Shown one piece after another: positions 1-6,297 of a stretch of DNA of 11,612 nucleotides; the first letter of the stretch is position 1, and each line of letters starts with the position of its first letter. The translations under genes were made by a program, and so were the position numbers. Source of the DNA: DAIOFH01 sp036745875 (GTDB lineage Bacteria > Planctomycetota > SZUA-567); assembly GCA_036745875.1 (NCBI GenBank), contig DAIOFH010000125.1, positions 1 to 11,612 on the forward strand. The letters are read 5' to 3'. The notes below the pieces were generated by a model. That model had not been told where the DNA came from and searched no databases. It was given only the letters and a program-made list of their open reading frames with translations.

Positions 1-758
1 TAGAAGCGCGTAAAGTCAGGGAAGTGAGCGGCAGAAGCACCGCTTTTTCCGCCTGCCTGGTCGGGTATACGAACGCCGGCAAGAGTTCCCTCCTCAACAA
101 GCTCACCAATTCCGACGCATTGGTCGAGGACCGGCTCTTCGCCACCCTGGACACCCTGACCCGACGTCTGGATTGCGGTGAAGGAGTGGAACTCCTGATC
201 TCGGACACGGTCGGTTTTATCCGCCGGCTTCCCCACCACCTCGTGGCGAGCTTCCACGCCACCCTGGAGGAAGCAGCCCGCGCCGATCTTCTGATCGTGG
301 TCGTGGATGTCACCGATCCCCTGGCCTTCGTGGAAATTGAAGCGGTTGAAGACACGCTGAAGGAAATCGGCATCTACGACATTCCCCAGGTCTATGTGCT
401 GAACAAGATCGACGCAAATCCAGATCCAGCCAGGGTTGAAGTACTGTCGAACCGCCTATCGCCGTCGTTTGCCGTCTCGGCGGTCACTGGGGAGGGAGTC
501 GAAACCCTGCTATCGTATCTCAAAGGACGTGTCGAACTTGGCTTGCGGAAGGTTAAAATTACGTTCAGTGCAGGCGACGGGAAGCGTTTCGCCCTTCTCA
601 ACGAACTTGGTGTTGTCGAGAGTAGTAGCTATGAAGACGCAGACGTCATCGTCATCGCCCGCATGGATCCGGCCGACCTTGAACGCCTCAAGCGCCTGCC
701 AGGCCGCATGTCAGTTGAAAACATCAAACCGGCGGCGAGAAAGCAACCGAATATTTGA
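1..758 (+). CDS. hflX: GTPase HflX, C-terminal part (5' truncated by window edge)
   Basis: HflX is a ribosome-binding GTPase that rescues or splits stalled 70S ribosomes, notably under heat stress. The reading frame is open from base 3 with no start codon needed, so the N-terminal HflX domain lies outside the window. The GTG at 24 is an internal Val, not a start. Counting that Val as residue 1, the G domain shows the P-loop GYTNAGKS (14-21), the switch-I segment FATLDTLTRRL, the G3 motif DTVGF (61-65) followed by IRRLPHHLV, which is diagnostic of HflX, the G4 motif NKID (127-130) and a G5 SAVTGEG segment (152-158). About 80 further residues form the C-terminal domain, ending PNI-stop. The next gene, yicC, starts 29 nt downstream on the same strand, so co-transcription is likely. 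The family call is secure; the missing N-terminus cannot be judged. Confidence 0.95.
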   Translation, partial: EARKVREVSGRSTAFSACLVGYTNAGKSSLLNKLTNSDALVEDRLFATLDTLTRRLDCGEGVELLISDTVGFIRRLPHHLVASFHATLEEAARADLLIVVVDVTDPLAFVEIEAVEDTLKEIGIYDIPQVYVLNKIDANPDPARVEVLSNRLSPSFAVSAVTGEGVETLLSYLKGRVELGLRKVKITFSAGDGKRFALLNELGVVESSSYEDADVIVIARMDPADLERLKRLPGRMSVENIKPAARKQPNI

Positions 759-787
759 CGATTGATAAATGAAGGGTACCGATACTT

Positions 788-1675
788 ATGGCACAGATCT
801 ACAGCATGACCGGCTTTGGCTCGGCATCGGCGGAAAAAGACGGCTATTCGACGCGTTTTGAAATCAAGTCGGTCAACAACCGGGGACTCAAAATCAGCAT
901 CCGCTCGCGGCCCAGTCTCGGCGTGTGTGAAAAGCAACTCCGAGACCTGATTACCAGCCGCCTTGTCCGCGGCTCAATCGACGTTTATCTGGTAATCGAG
1001 CGGCCGGCCGGCGATATGGTCAAACCCCTCCGCGCCGACGTGGCTCAGGCGACGATCGAATCGATCAAAAAATTGGCCGAGAATCTCGGGCTGGAGGACA
1101 ACCTGACCGCCCGCGACCTTGTCGCCATTCCTGGAATTTTCGACACCGGTTCCGAGGAGTCGTTCACTGAGGAAGAATGGCCAGTTGTCGAACTTGCCGC
1201 GACGGAAGCAATCAACCAGGTAATGGAAATGCGCAAGACCGAGGGCGAGAAGCTAGCCAAGATTCTCTCCGATCTCGCCGATCCTCTTGAAGCGTTTGTC
1301 GAAAAAACCAATACCGCCGCTCCCATTGCCCTGGAGCGGGCGAGGAAACGCCTCGCCGACCGACTAGCCGAGATTATCCCGAACGGTTTCAACGCCGCGG
1401 ACAACCAGGCGCTCGAGCGGGAAATGTGCCTTATCGCCGATCGCGCGGACATCAGGGAGGAACTGGACCGGCTGCACAGCCATATCGGCCAGTACCGCGA
1501 CACCATAAGCAAAGGTGGCGAAATCGGCAAGCGCCTTGAATTCCTTTCACAGGAATTCCTCCGTGAAATCAATACTACAGCGTCAAAAACCAACGACACG
1601 GAAATCGTCCAAACTGCCGTTCAGGCCAAATTGACAGTTGAGAAAATCAAGGAACAGGCGGCGAATTTGGTATAA
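788..1675 (+). CDS. yicC: YicC/YloC-family endoribonuclease
   Basis: The 295-aa protein has the family's normal length (about 290). E. coli YicC is an endoribonuclease implicated in small-RNA turnover; the cellular role here is unknown. The N-terminal YicC domain opens with the signature SMTGFG (6-11), then EIKSVNNRGL (25-34) and a LVRGSIDV segment (59-66). The C-terminal DUF1732 part carries ADRADIREELDRLHSH (217-232), then LEFLSQEFLREIN (250-262) and ASKTND (265-270), the family's most conserved blocks, and ends KIKEQAANLV. The ATG at 788 is preceded by GAAGGG (771-776), a usable but slightly distant ribosome-binding site. It lies between hflX and gmk on the same strand. The yicC/yloC-gmk neighbourhood is common in bacteria and supports the call. 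No remA-type or rpoZ gene is next to it here. Confidence 0.94.
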   Translation: MAQIYSMTGFGSASAEKDGYSTRFEIKSVNNRGLKISIRSRPSLGVCEKQLRDLITSRLVRGSIDVYLVIERPAGDMVKPLRADVAQATIESIKKLAENLGLEDNLTARDLVAIPGIFDTGSEESFTEEEWPVVELAATEAINQVMEMRKTEGEKLAKILSDLADPLEAFVEKTNTAAPIALERARKRLADRLAEIIPNGFNAADNQALEREMCLIADRADIREELDRLHSHIGQYRDTISKGGEIGKRLEFLSQEFLREINTTASKTNDTEIVQTAVQAKLTVEKIKEQAANLV

Positions 1676-1701
1676 ATTTTATGCTGAGGGATGGATTGTT
1701 T

Positions 1702-1709
1702 CAGGGGAG
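1702..1709 (+). promoter_or_regulatory. Ribosome binding site that fixes the gmk start
   Basis: AGGGGAGA lies 9 nt before the ATG at 1719. The gmk frame is also open upstream, overlapping the end of yicC back to an ATG at 1638. Homology begins only at MSHSEGLLVVLSG, so this Shine-Dalgarno sequence and the 1719 start are preferred. Confidence 0.7.
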
Positions 1710-1718
1710 AAACAGGGC

Positions 1719-2357
1719 ATGTCGCATAGCGAAGGGTTGTTGGTGGTGTTATCCGGTCCTGCCGGCAGCGGGAAATCGACCATCGCCGACCGGCTTCTCA
1801 CGTCCGGTAGCAATATCCGGCGCGCCATTACCGCGACCACCCGCAAGCCGAGGCCGGGCGAGCAAGACGGCGTCGACTATTTCTTTCTTACAGAGGAGGA
1901 ATTCAAACGCCGCATTAGCGCCGACGAATTGCTCGAATACACCCGCTTCAATAACAACTATTACGGCGTTCCCCGCAAAGAACTTGAAAAAAACATCCAG
2001 AAAGGCGGTGTAGTGCTCCTGGTGATAGAAGTTGACGGGGCGGAGTCTATCAAGTTTTTCTTTCCGAACGCGGTGTTTATCTTTATCATCCCGCCGACTC
2101 CCGACAGTTTGCGCCTTCGCCTCCAGGGTCGCGGCACCGAAACGGCGCAGGATGTGGAAAACAGGCTGGGCATTGCCAAAAGAGAGATGCAAAGAATCGG
2201 CGAATACGATTACCTCATCATCAACGCCGATCCGGAGGTGGCGACCCTTGACCTTGCTGCGGTGATCCGCGCAGTACGCCGCTCCCGCATCGTGGGCGGT
2301 GAAGCGGAGCGCTGGAACGACGGCTATTTTTCCGATTGGGGCAAAGGCGAACATTAG
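1719..2357 (+). CDS. gmk: Guanylate kinase
   Basis: Guanylate kinase phosphorylates GMP to GDP with ATP and is an essential cytosolic step of guanine nucleotide synthesis. The 212-aa product matches the usual 200-210 aa. Visible features are the P-loop GPAGSGKS (13-20), the GMP-binding block TTRKPRPGEQDGVDYFF (40-56), the EYTRFNNNYYG segment (73-83), and the adenine-side/lid segment LRLRLQGRGTET (131-142). REMQRIGEYDYLIIN (155-169) follows as in the family. One segment departs from the common IDVQGA form: here it reads IEVDGA (103-108), a conservative Asp-to-Glu plus a Gln-to-Asp change. The longer frame from 1638 would add an unlikely 27-residue extension encoded over the yicC 3' end. The gene follows yicC by 43 nt and ends the first plus-strand operon, facing recG tail to tail. 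Confidence 0.96.
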   Translation: MSHSEGLLVVLSGPAGSGKSTIADRLLTSGSNIRRAITATTRKPRPGEQDGVDYFFLTEEEFKRRISADELLEYTRFNNNYYGVPRKELEKNIQKGGVVLLVIEVDGAESIKFFFPNAVFIFIIPPTPDSLRLRLQGRGTETAQDVENRLGIAKREMQRIGEYDYLIINADPEVATLDLAAVIRAVRRSRIVGGEAERWNDGYFSDWGKGEH

Positions 2358-2368
2358 GTAGCCGCATA

Positions 2369-2410
2369 TTTAACCATAGAGGATGAAAAGGCTCTGTATC
2401 CGTAGTTAAA
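2369..2410. terminator. Weak imperfect dyad between convergent gmk and recG
   Basis: The 63-nt gap between the two stop codons holds an interrupted inverted repeat: TTTAAC (2369-2374) with GTTAAA (2405-2410), and inside it GGAT (2381-2384) with ATCC (2398-2401). A bidirectional terminator would be expected here, but the arms are AT-rich and broken, and neither strand shows a strong U-tract directly after them. The assignment is tentative. Confidence 0.25.
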
Positions 2411-2420
2411 TTGCCAATTT

Positions 2421-4550
2421 TTACGACCCGCCGATCCGGTCCCATTGCTTGCCGTAGAGCTTCACCAGTTCCCGCCGCAGGTGGATATGTTCGCGGGCGG
2501 TCAGGTCAGGGTCGGCGTCAAGAATAGTCATCGCTTTTTCCCTGGCGTTTGCGATCGTATCGACGTCGCGCAGCAGGTCGACAAGCTTGAATCCGCTCAC
2601 GCCATGCTGCCGTGTCCCGGTGAACTCTCCCGGTCCCCTGATTCGCAAATCCGCTTCGGCAATTTCAAAACCGTTCGACGTTCCGACAAGCGCCGCCAGC
2701 CGCTGCCCCGCTTCGCCGAGGCGGCTGTCCGACATCATGATAAACCAGCCCTGGCTCGCTCCCCTACCCACCCTGCCCCGCAGTTGGTGCAATTGGGCGA
2801 GGCCGAAGCGCTCTGCATGCATCACCACCATAACGGTGGCGTTGGGGATGTCGACCCCGACTTCGATGACGATGGTGCTGACGAGAACGTGCGTTTCCCC
2901 TGACTTGAAGCGGGCCATGATTTCCGCCTGCAGGCTGCGCTTCATGCCGCCGTGCAGCAATTCCAGCCGGTAGCCCTTTAGGTCGCCCTGTTGCAATTCG
3001 GCCCAACTTTCTTCCGCAGACTTGAGGTCGAGTTCCTCGTTTTCTTCGACCAATGGACAGACGACAAACGCCTGCCTGCCGTTGTTCAACTCGCTTTTGA
3101 CCTTTTCCCAGACACGTGATTCTTCATTATTTCCCATTAAAACAGTCTTGACCGGTTTTCTGCCCGGAGGCATTTCGTCGATCACTGACACGTCCAGGTC
3201 GCCGTACACGCTCAGGGCAAGGCTTCTGGGGATCGGCGTCGCAGTCATGACCAGCATGTCGGGACGGACGCCTTTCCGGACAAGGCTGTCCCGCTGCTTG
3301 ACGCCGAACTTGTGCTGTTCGTCGATAATGACCAGGCCAAGATCGTAAAAGACGACCGATTCGCTGATGGCGGAATGGGTCGCGGCTACAATGTCCAATG
3401 TACCATTGGCCAAACGTTCGAGGACAATGTTTTTTTCCGTCGGGGTCATGCCGCCGACGAGGAGTCCCATGCGAACGCGTGCGTTTTGGCTGTTGGCCAG
3501 AAATTTTTCAAATGTCTCGTAATGCTGCCTGGCCAGCAGGCTTGTCGGCGCCATGACGCACACCTGCGCCCGGTTGGCGACAGCTGCCAACATGGCATAG
3601 GCGGCCACTGCTGTTTTACCGCTGCCGACATCGCCCTGGAGAAGGCGCTGCATGGGAAGGGGGCTTTGCATGTCTCTCGTGATTTCCCGTATCGACCGGT
3701 TTTGCGCTCGTGTCGGATGGAAGGGAAATAAGCGCCGGATTCGGCTATCCAGCTCCGCGCCGACAGAAAAGGACCTGCCGGGAAAATCATGCAGTGCATG
3801 ACGCCGCGATGCAAGCAGGGTTAACTGCATATAAAAACACTCTTCCCAGACCAGGCGTTCCCGCGCCTTTTTCCATTCATCGTCTGACTTTGGAAAATGC
3901 ATCGCCCGCACAGCGTCTTTCAATCCGGGAAAACCTTTTTCTCCCAAAATTTCCGAAGGCAGCGTCTCCTCCAGCAGATCGAGGCGACTCTCAATGGCAA
4001 AAGCCATGGCCTTACGCCAAATGTTTTGGTTCAGGTTGCCGGTGCAGGGATAGATGGGAACAATGCGGCCAAAGCTCAAGCTTTCGACAGGACTGTCGGG
4101 GGGAACAAGTTCATATTGGGGATGGTCCATGCGCAGGCGGTCGCGTTCTCGCACCCCCTTGCCGTGCATGACGACGCTTTGGTTCAACAGCTTATCCTTG
4201 AGCCAGGGTTGGTTGAACCAGACAACCTCGATCATCTGGCCTTCCGTATCAACCATTTCGAAAGTTGTGATGGTCATGCTGTTTTTGGCGCGAGCGCGAT
4301 TCGAGCCATACCAGCCGCCGCCGCGCCGGACCTTCTTTTCCTCTACGCCAACGGCGGAGGCAAGAATAGACGCCTCCTGCCCTTCGGGAAAGGTCGCTAC
4401 CGTGTGCAGGTCGGAGCGATCCGACATGTTTCGGGGAAAGGTAAAGATAAGATCTCGAACGTTATTGACGCCAAGGTGGGAAAAGTCTTCCGCACGAGCC
4501 GGGCCAACATGTTTAAGGTACTGTATGTCATCGTCAAGCGAATATGCCAT
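2421..4550 (-). CDS. recG: ATP-dependent DNA helicase RecG
   Basis: RecG is a superfamily-2 double-strand translocase that remodels stalled replication forks and Holliday junctions. With the ATG at 4550 the protein is 709 aa, slightly above the usual 680-700. The N-terminal wedge/OB region opens YLKHVGPARAEDFSHLGV, a helix-hairpin-type segment typical of RecG. Helicase motifs, numbered from this ATG, are Walker A GDVGSGKT (306-313), DEQHKFGV (410-417), TATPIPRSLA (436-445), VIEVGVDIPNA (561-571) and QLRGRVGR (589-596). The C-terminal RecG block GEFTGTRQHG follows. The frame runs on upstream to a GTG at 4613 (730 aa), but the extra 21 residues do not look like RecG. Neither start has a clear Shine-Dalgarno sequence, so the start is the only doubtful point. 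The gene is monocistronic on the minus strand and divergent from the MATE gene. Confidence 0.95.
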   Translation of the reverse strand: MAYSLDDDIQYLKHVGPARAEDFSHLGVNNVRDLIFTFPRNMSDRSDLHTVATFPEGQEASILASAVGVEEKKVRRGGGWYGSNRARAKNSMTITTFEMVDTEGQMIEVVWFNQPWLKDKLLNQSVVMHGKGVRERDRLRMDHPQYELVPPDSPVESLSFGRIVPIYPCTGNLNQNIWRKAMAFAIESRLDLLEETLPSEILGEKGFPGLKDAVRAMHFPKSDDEWKKARERLVWEECFYMQLTLLASRRHALHDFPGRSFSVGAELDSRIRRLFPFHPTRAQNRSIREITRDMQSPLPMQRLLQGDVGSGKTAVAAYAMLAAVANRAQVCVMAPTSLLARQHYETFEKFLANSQNARVRMGLLVGGMTPTEKNIVLERLANGTLDIVAATHSAISESVVFYDLGLVIIDEQHKFGVKQRDSLVRKGVRPDMLVMTATPIPRSLALSVYGDLDVSVIDEMPPGRKPVKTVLMGNNEESRVWEKVKSELNNGRQAFVVCPLVEENEELDLKSAEESWAELQQGDLKGYRLELLHGGMKRSLQAEIMARFKSGETHVLVSTIVIEVGVDIPNATVMVVMHAERFGLAQLHQLRGRVGRGASQGWFIMMSDSRLGEAGQRLAALVGTSNGFEIAEADLRIRGPGEFTGTRQHGVSGFKLVDLLRDVDTIANAREKAMTILDADPDLTAREHIHLRRELVKLYGKQWDRIGGS

Positions 4551-4599
4551 AAGCGCGAAACACCAATCGTAAAATTCAACAAAAAGCGGATTAATACCT

Positions 4600-4627
4600 T
4601 TCACTTCCGCCACGTATATTGTACAAT
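4600..4627 (+). promoter_or_regulatory. Candidate sigma-70 promoter for the MATE operon
   Basis: TTCACT (4600-4605) and TACAAT (4622-4627) are spaced by 16 nt. The -10 matches TATAAT at five of six bases and the -35 matches TTGACA at four of six. Transcription would start near 4634, giving a leader of about 80 nt before the MATE start codon. Assigned by eye only. Confidence 0.4.
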
Positions 4628-4628
4628 A
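4617..4628. promoter_or_regulatory. 12-bp perfect palindrome in the divergent promoter region
   Basis: TATTGTACAATA is a perfect inverted repeat. It contains TACAAT on both strands (4622-4627 plus; 4623-4618 minus), so one element could serve as a -10 in either direction or as an operator that affects both recG and the MATE operon. It lies in the only long AT-rich intergenic region near these genes. The palindrome is directly seen; regulator binding is inferred. Confidence 0.4.
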
Positions 4629-4656
4629 AGGATACCGATAATTGATTATTTATCAA
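4629..4656 (-). promoter_or_regulatory. Candidate recG promoter
   Basis: On the minus strand, TTGATA (4656-4651) and TATCCT (4634-4629) are separated by 16 nt. The -35 is five of six to consensus and the -10 four of six. Transcription would begin around 4622, leaving roughly 70 nt of leader before the preferred ATG at 4550, or under 10 nt before the alternative GTG at 4613. Confidence 0.3.
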
Positions 4657-4657
4657 G

Positions 4658-4691
4658 AAGCGCCTTTCCTTACGAGAGGCGTTTGTTTTTT
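4658..4691 (+). terminator. Intrinsic terminator / attenuator in the leader of the MATE gene
   Basis: CGCCTTTC (4661-4668) pairs with GAGAGGCG (4674-4681) around a 5-nt loop CTTAC. There is one U-G pair, and the stem can extend by three weaker pairs into AAG (4658-4660) and TTT (4682-4684). It is followed directly by the T-rich run TTTGTTTTTT (4682-4691). This is a textbook rho-independent terminator on the plus strand. No plus-strand gene lies upstream for over 2 kb (recG runs the other way), and the hairpin sits between a candidate promoter and the MATE start 25 nt downstream. It therefore most likely acts in the MATE leader, as an attenuator. Confidence 0.65.
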
Positions 4692-4715
4692 CTAAAGCTT
4701 TTTAAGGCGAACTGC

Positions 4716-6284
4716 ATGCAAGACGACCTCGGCAATGCGAGAACCGGAAGCCTCCGGGAAGTGTTTCGCGTGGCATTCCCCCTGATAATATCCTCAGGGA
4801 CATTTGCCATAAAACTTTTCAGCGACCGTTTGATGATGGCCTGGCATTCCGACATTTCCATCGCCGCCGCCATAGCGGCCGGGATGGCGGCGTTTATGCT
4901 TATAAGCTTCTTCATGGGAGTCGCCGCTTATGCCAATGCCTTTGTCGCCCAATATTCCGGAGCGGAACGGCACGACCGCACCGGCCTTTCGGTATGGCAA
5001 TCAATGCTTTTCAGCCTGGTGGCGGGATTGATGATCACCCTTGTAGGTGGACCGCTGGGCGATTTTTTTGCAGACATCGGCCATGAACCGAAATTGGCGG
5101 CGATGGAGAGAGGCTATTTCCACGTCCTGACCTGCGGCGCAGCGTTCTCCCTCCTGAATTCCAGCATAATGTGTTTCTGGACCGGCCGCAACAAAACCTG
5201 GACCGTCGTCGCGGTCAGCGGCACGTCCATTATCCTCAATGTGGTCGGCAACTGGGTCCTCATCTTCGGATCGCAGGGCAGCCAACATTTGTCAACCTAC
5301 CCGGAACCGTTCAAGGCGCTCGGCCACGGACTGAACTACCTCGCGTCCCTGACCGACGTCGCCTCCGGTGGAGTTGTCGGCGCGGGGATTGCCACCATTT
5401 CCACGGATGCGCTGAGTGTTCTCGCGTTTCTGATACTCTTTTTCCTGCCTCACAACAGAAAAGAGTTCGGTACCCGGCCGAAAAGAATTTTCGATTTTCC
5501 GCTCATGAAGCGAATGATCAGGTACGGCTTCGGCAACGGGATGCAGATGCTTCTCGACATCGGGGCGTTCGCGGTGTTCAACATCCTTATGGGGATGTAC
5601 GCGATCACGGAAATGGGCGGCAACATCGCCGCGGCGTCTGGGATCGCAATCAGCGTCAACGGCGTGGCGTTTGTCCCCATGCTCGGCGTCGGGGCGGCCG
5701 CGTCGATACTTGTCGGTCAGGGCATCGGTGCGCGGGATGTGAATTTCGCCGTCCGCGCGGTCAAGAATGCCTGGATACTTATCATGACATACATGGTCTG
5801 CATGTGTCTGTTGTTTGAGGTTTTTCCTGAATTTCTCGTCTCTATTTTCGCCCCGAAGGGACACATGAATCCCGCCACCGCGACGATGGCAGTGAGCTTC
5901 CTCCGCTATGCCGGAATTTTCTGCATAGCCGACGGCTTTTTCATACTTTACGGCAACGCCATTCGCGGTGCCGGCGATACCAAATTTTCAATGTGGGCGA
6001 TGGGGATCATCGGCTGGTGTTTCTTTGCCATACCTTGTCTGGTAAGTTATAAACTGGGAGCGGGTCCGTTCTTCCTGTGGAAGATCATCGTTTTTTCGGC
6101 TATCGCTTCCGCCGCCATATTTTTCTGGCGATATCGACAAGGAAAATGGAAACATATGAAGGTAATCGAAGAAACAGGAAGCCAACGGCGGCAGGTGAAC
6201 AAGTCCAGCGTGAGAATCCTGCCCGTCGTCACGCCAGAAAGCGAACTGGCGGTGCTGGAAGAACCAGACGAGGAAACGCTTTGA
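4716..6284 (+). CDS. MATE-family (MOP superfamily) multidrug/small-molecule exporter
   Basis: This 522-aa integral membrane protein has about 12 hydrophobic segments. MATE proteins export drugs, metabolites or other cationic compounds by Na+ or H+ antiport. Family signs include the start GSLREVFRVAFPLI (11-24), SDRLMMAW (36-43), the repeated N- and C-half topology, and GNAIRGAGDTK (413-423), equivalent to the conserved RGAGDT of the C-terminal half. Two features are unusual: a hydrophilic insertion of about 35 residues between VGNWVLIFG (177-185) and GVVGAGIATI (219-228), and a charged tail of about 45 residues after the last membrane segment. The start ATG has AAGG 8 nt upstream (4704-4707). 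The frame is open far upstream, antisense to recG, but that part has no homology. The ligase-like gene begins 13 nt after the stop, so the two are probably co-transcribed. The substrate cannot be read from the sequence. Confidence 0.88.
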   Translation: MQDDLGNARTGSLREVFRVAFPLIISSGTFAIKLFSDRLMMAWHSDISIAAAIAAGMAAFMLISFFMGVAAYANAFVAQYSGAERHDRTGLSVWQSMLFSLVAGLMITLVGGPLGDFFADIGHEPKLAAMERGYFHVLTCGAAFSLLNSSIMCFWTGRNKTWTVVAVSGTSIILNVVGNWVLIFGSQGSQHLSTYPEPFKALGHGLNYLASLTDVASGGVVGAGIATISTDALSVLAFLILFFLPHNRKEFGTRPKRIFDFPLMKRMIRYGFGNGMQMLLDIGAFAVFNILMGMYAITEMGGNIAAASGIAISVNGVAFVPMLGVGAAASILVGQGIGARDVNFAVRAVKNAWILIMTYMVCMCLLFEVFPEFLVSIFAPKGHMNPATATMAVSFLRYAGIFCIADGFFILYGNAIRGAGDTKFSMWAMGIIGWCFFAIPCLVSYKLGAGPFFLWKIIVFSAIASAAIFFWRYRQGKWKHMKVIEETGSQRRQVNKSSVRILPVVTPESELAVLEEPDEETL

Positions 6285-6297
6285 GGACTAATCGCTT

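Noticed and set aside
24..26. GTG as the start of hflX
   Set aside because: The frame is open to the window edge and the missing HflX N-terminal domain must lie upstream. The codon is an internal Val just before the G domain.
2408..2420. AAATTGCCAATTT near-palindrome at the recG 3' end
   Set aside because: It is AT-rich with only a one-base centre, so it cannot form a good hairpin, and it lies between convergent gene ends where an operator is not expected.
4642..4695. 17-codon leader peptide (TTG start) running through the MATE terminator hairpin, preceded by AAGGA
   Set aside because: The AAGGA would lie upstream of the predicted transcription start, the start codon is weak, and no run of special codons is seen. 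It remains possible if transcription begins further upstream.
3897..4715. Long plus-strand open frame joined to the MATE gene, suggesting a 795-aa fusion protein
   Set aside because: The first 273 codons are antisense to recG and have no MATE-like or membrane character. The ATG at 4716 has a ribosome-binding site and matches where family similarity begins.
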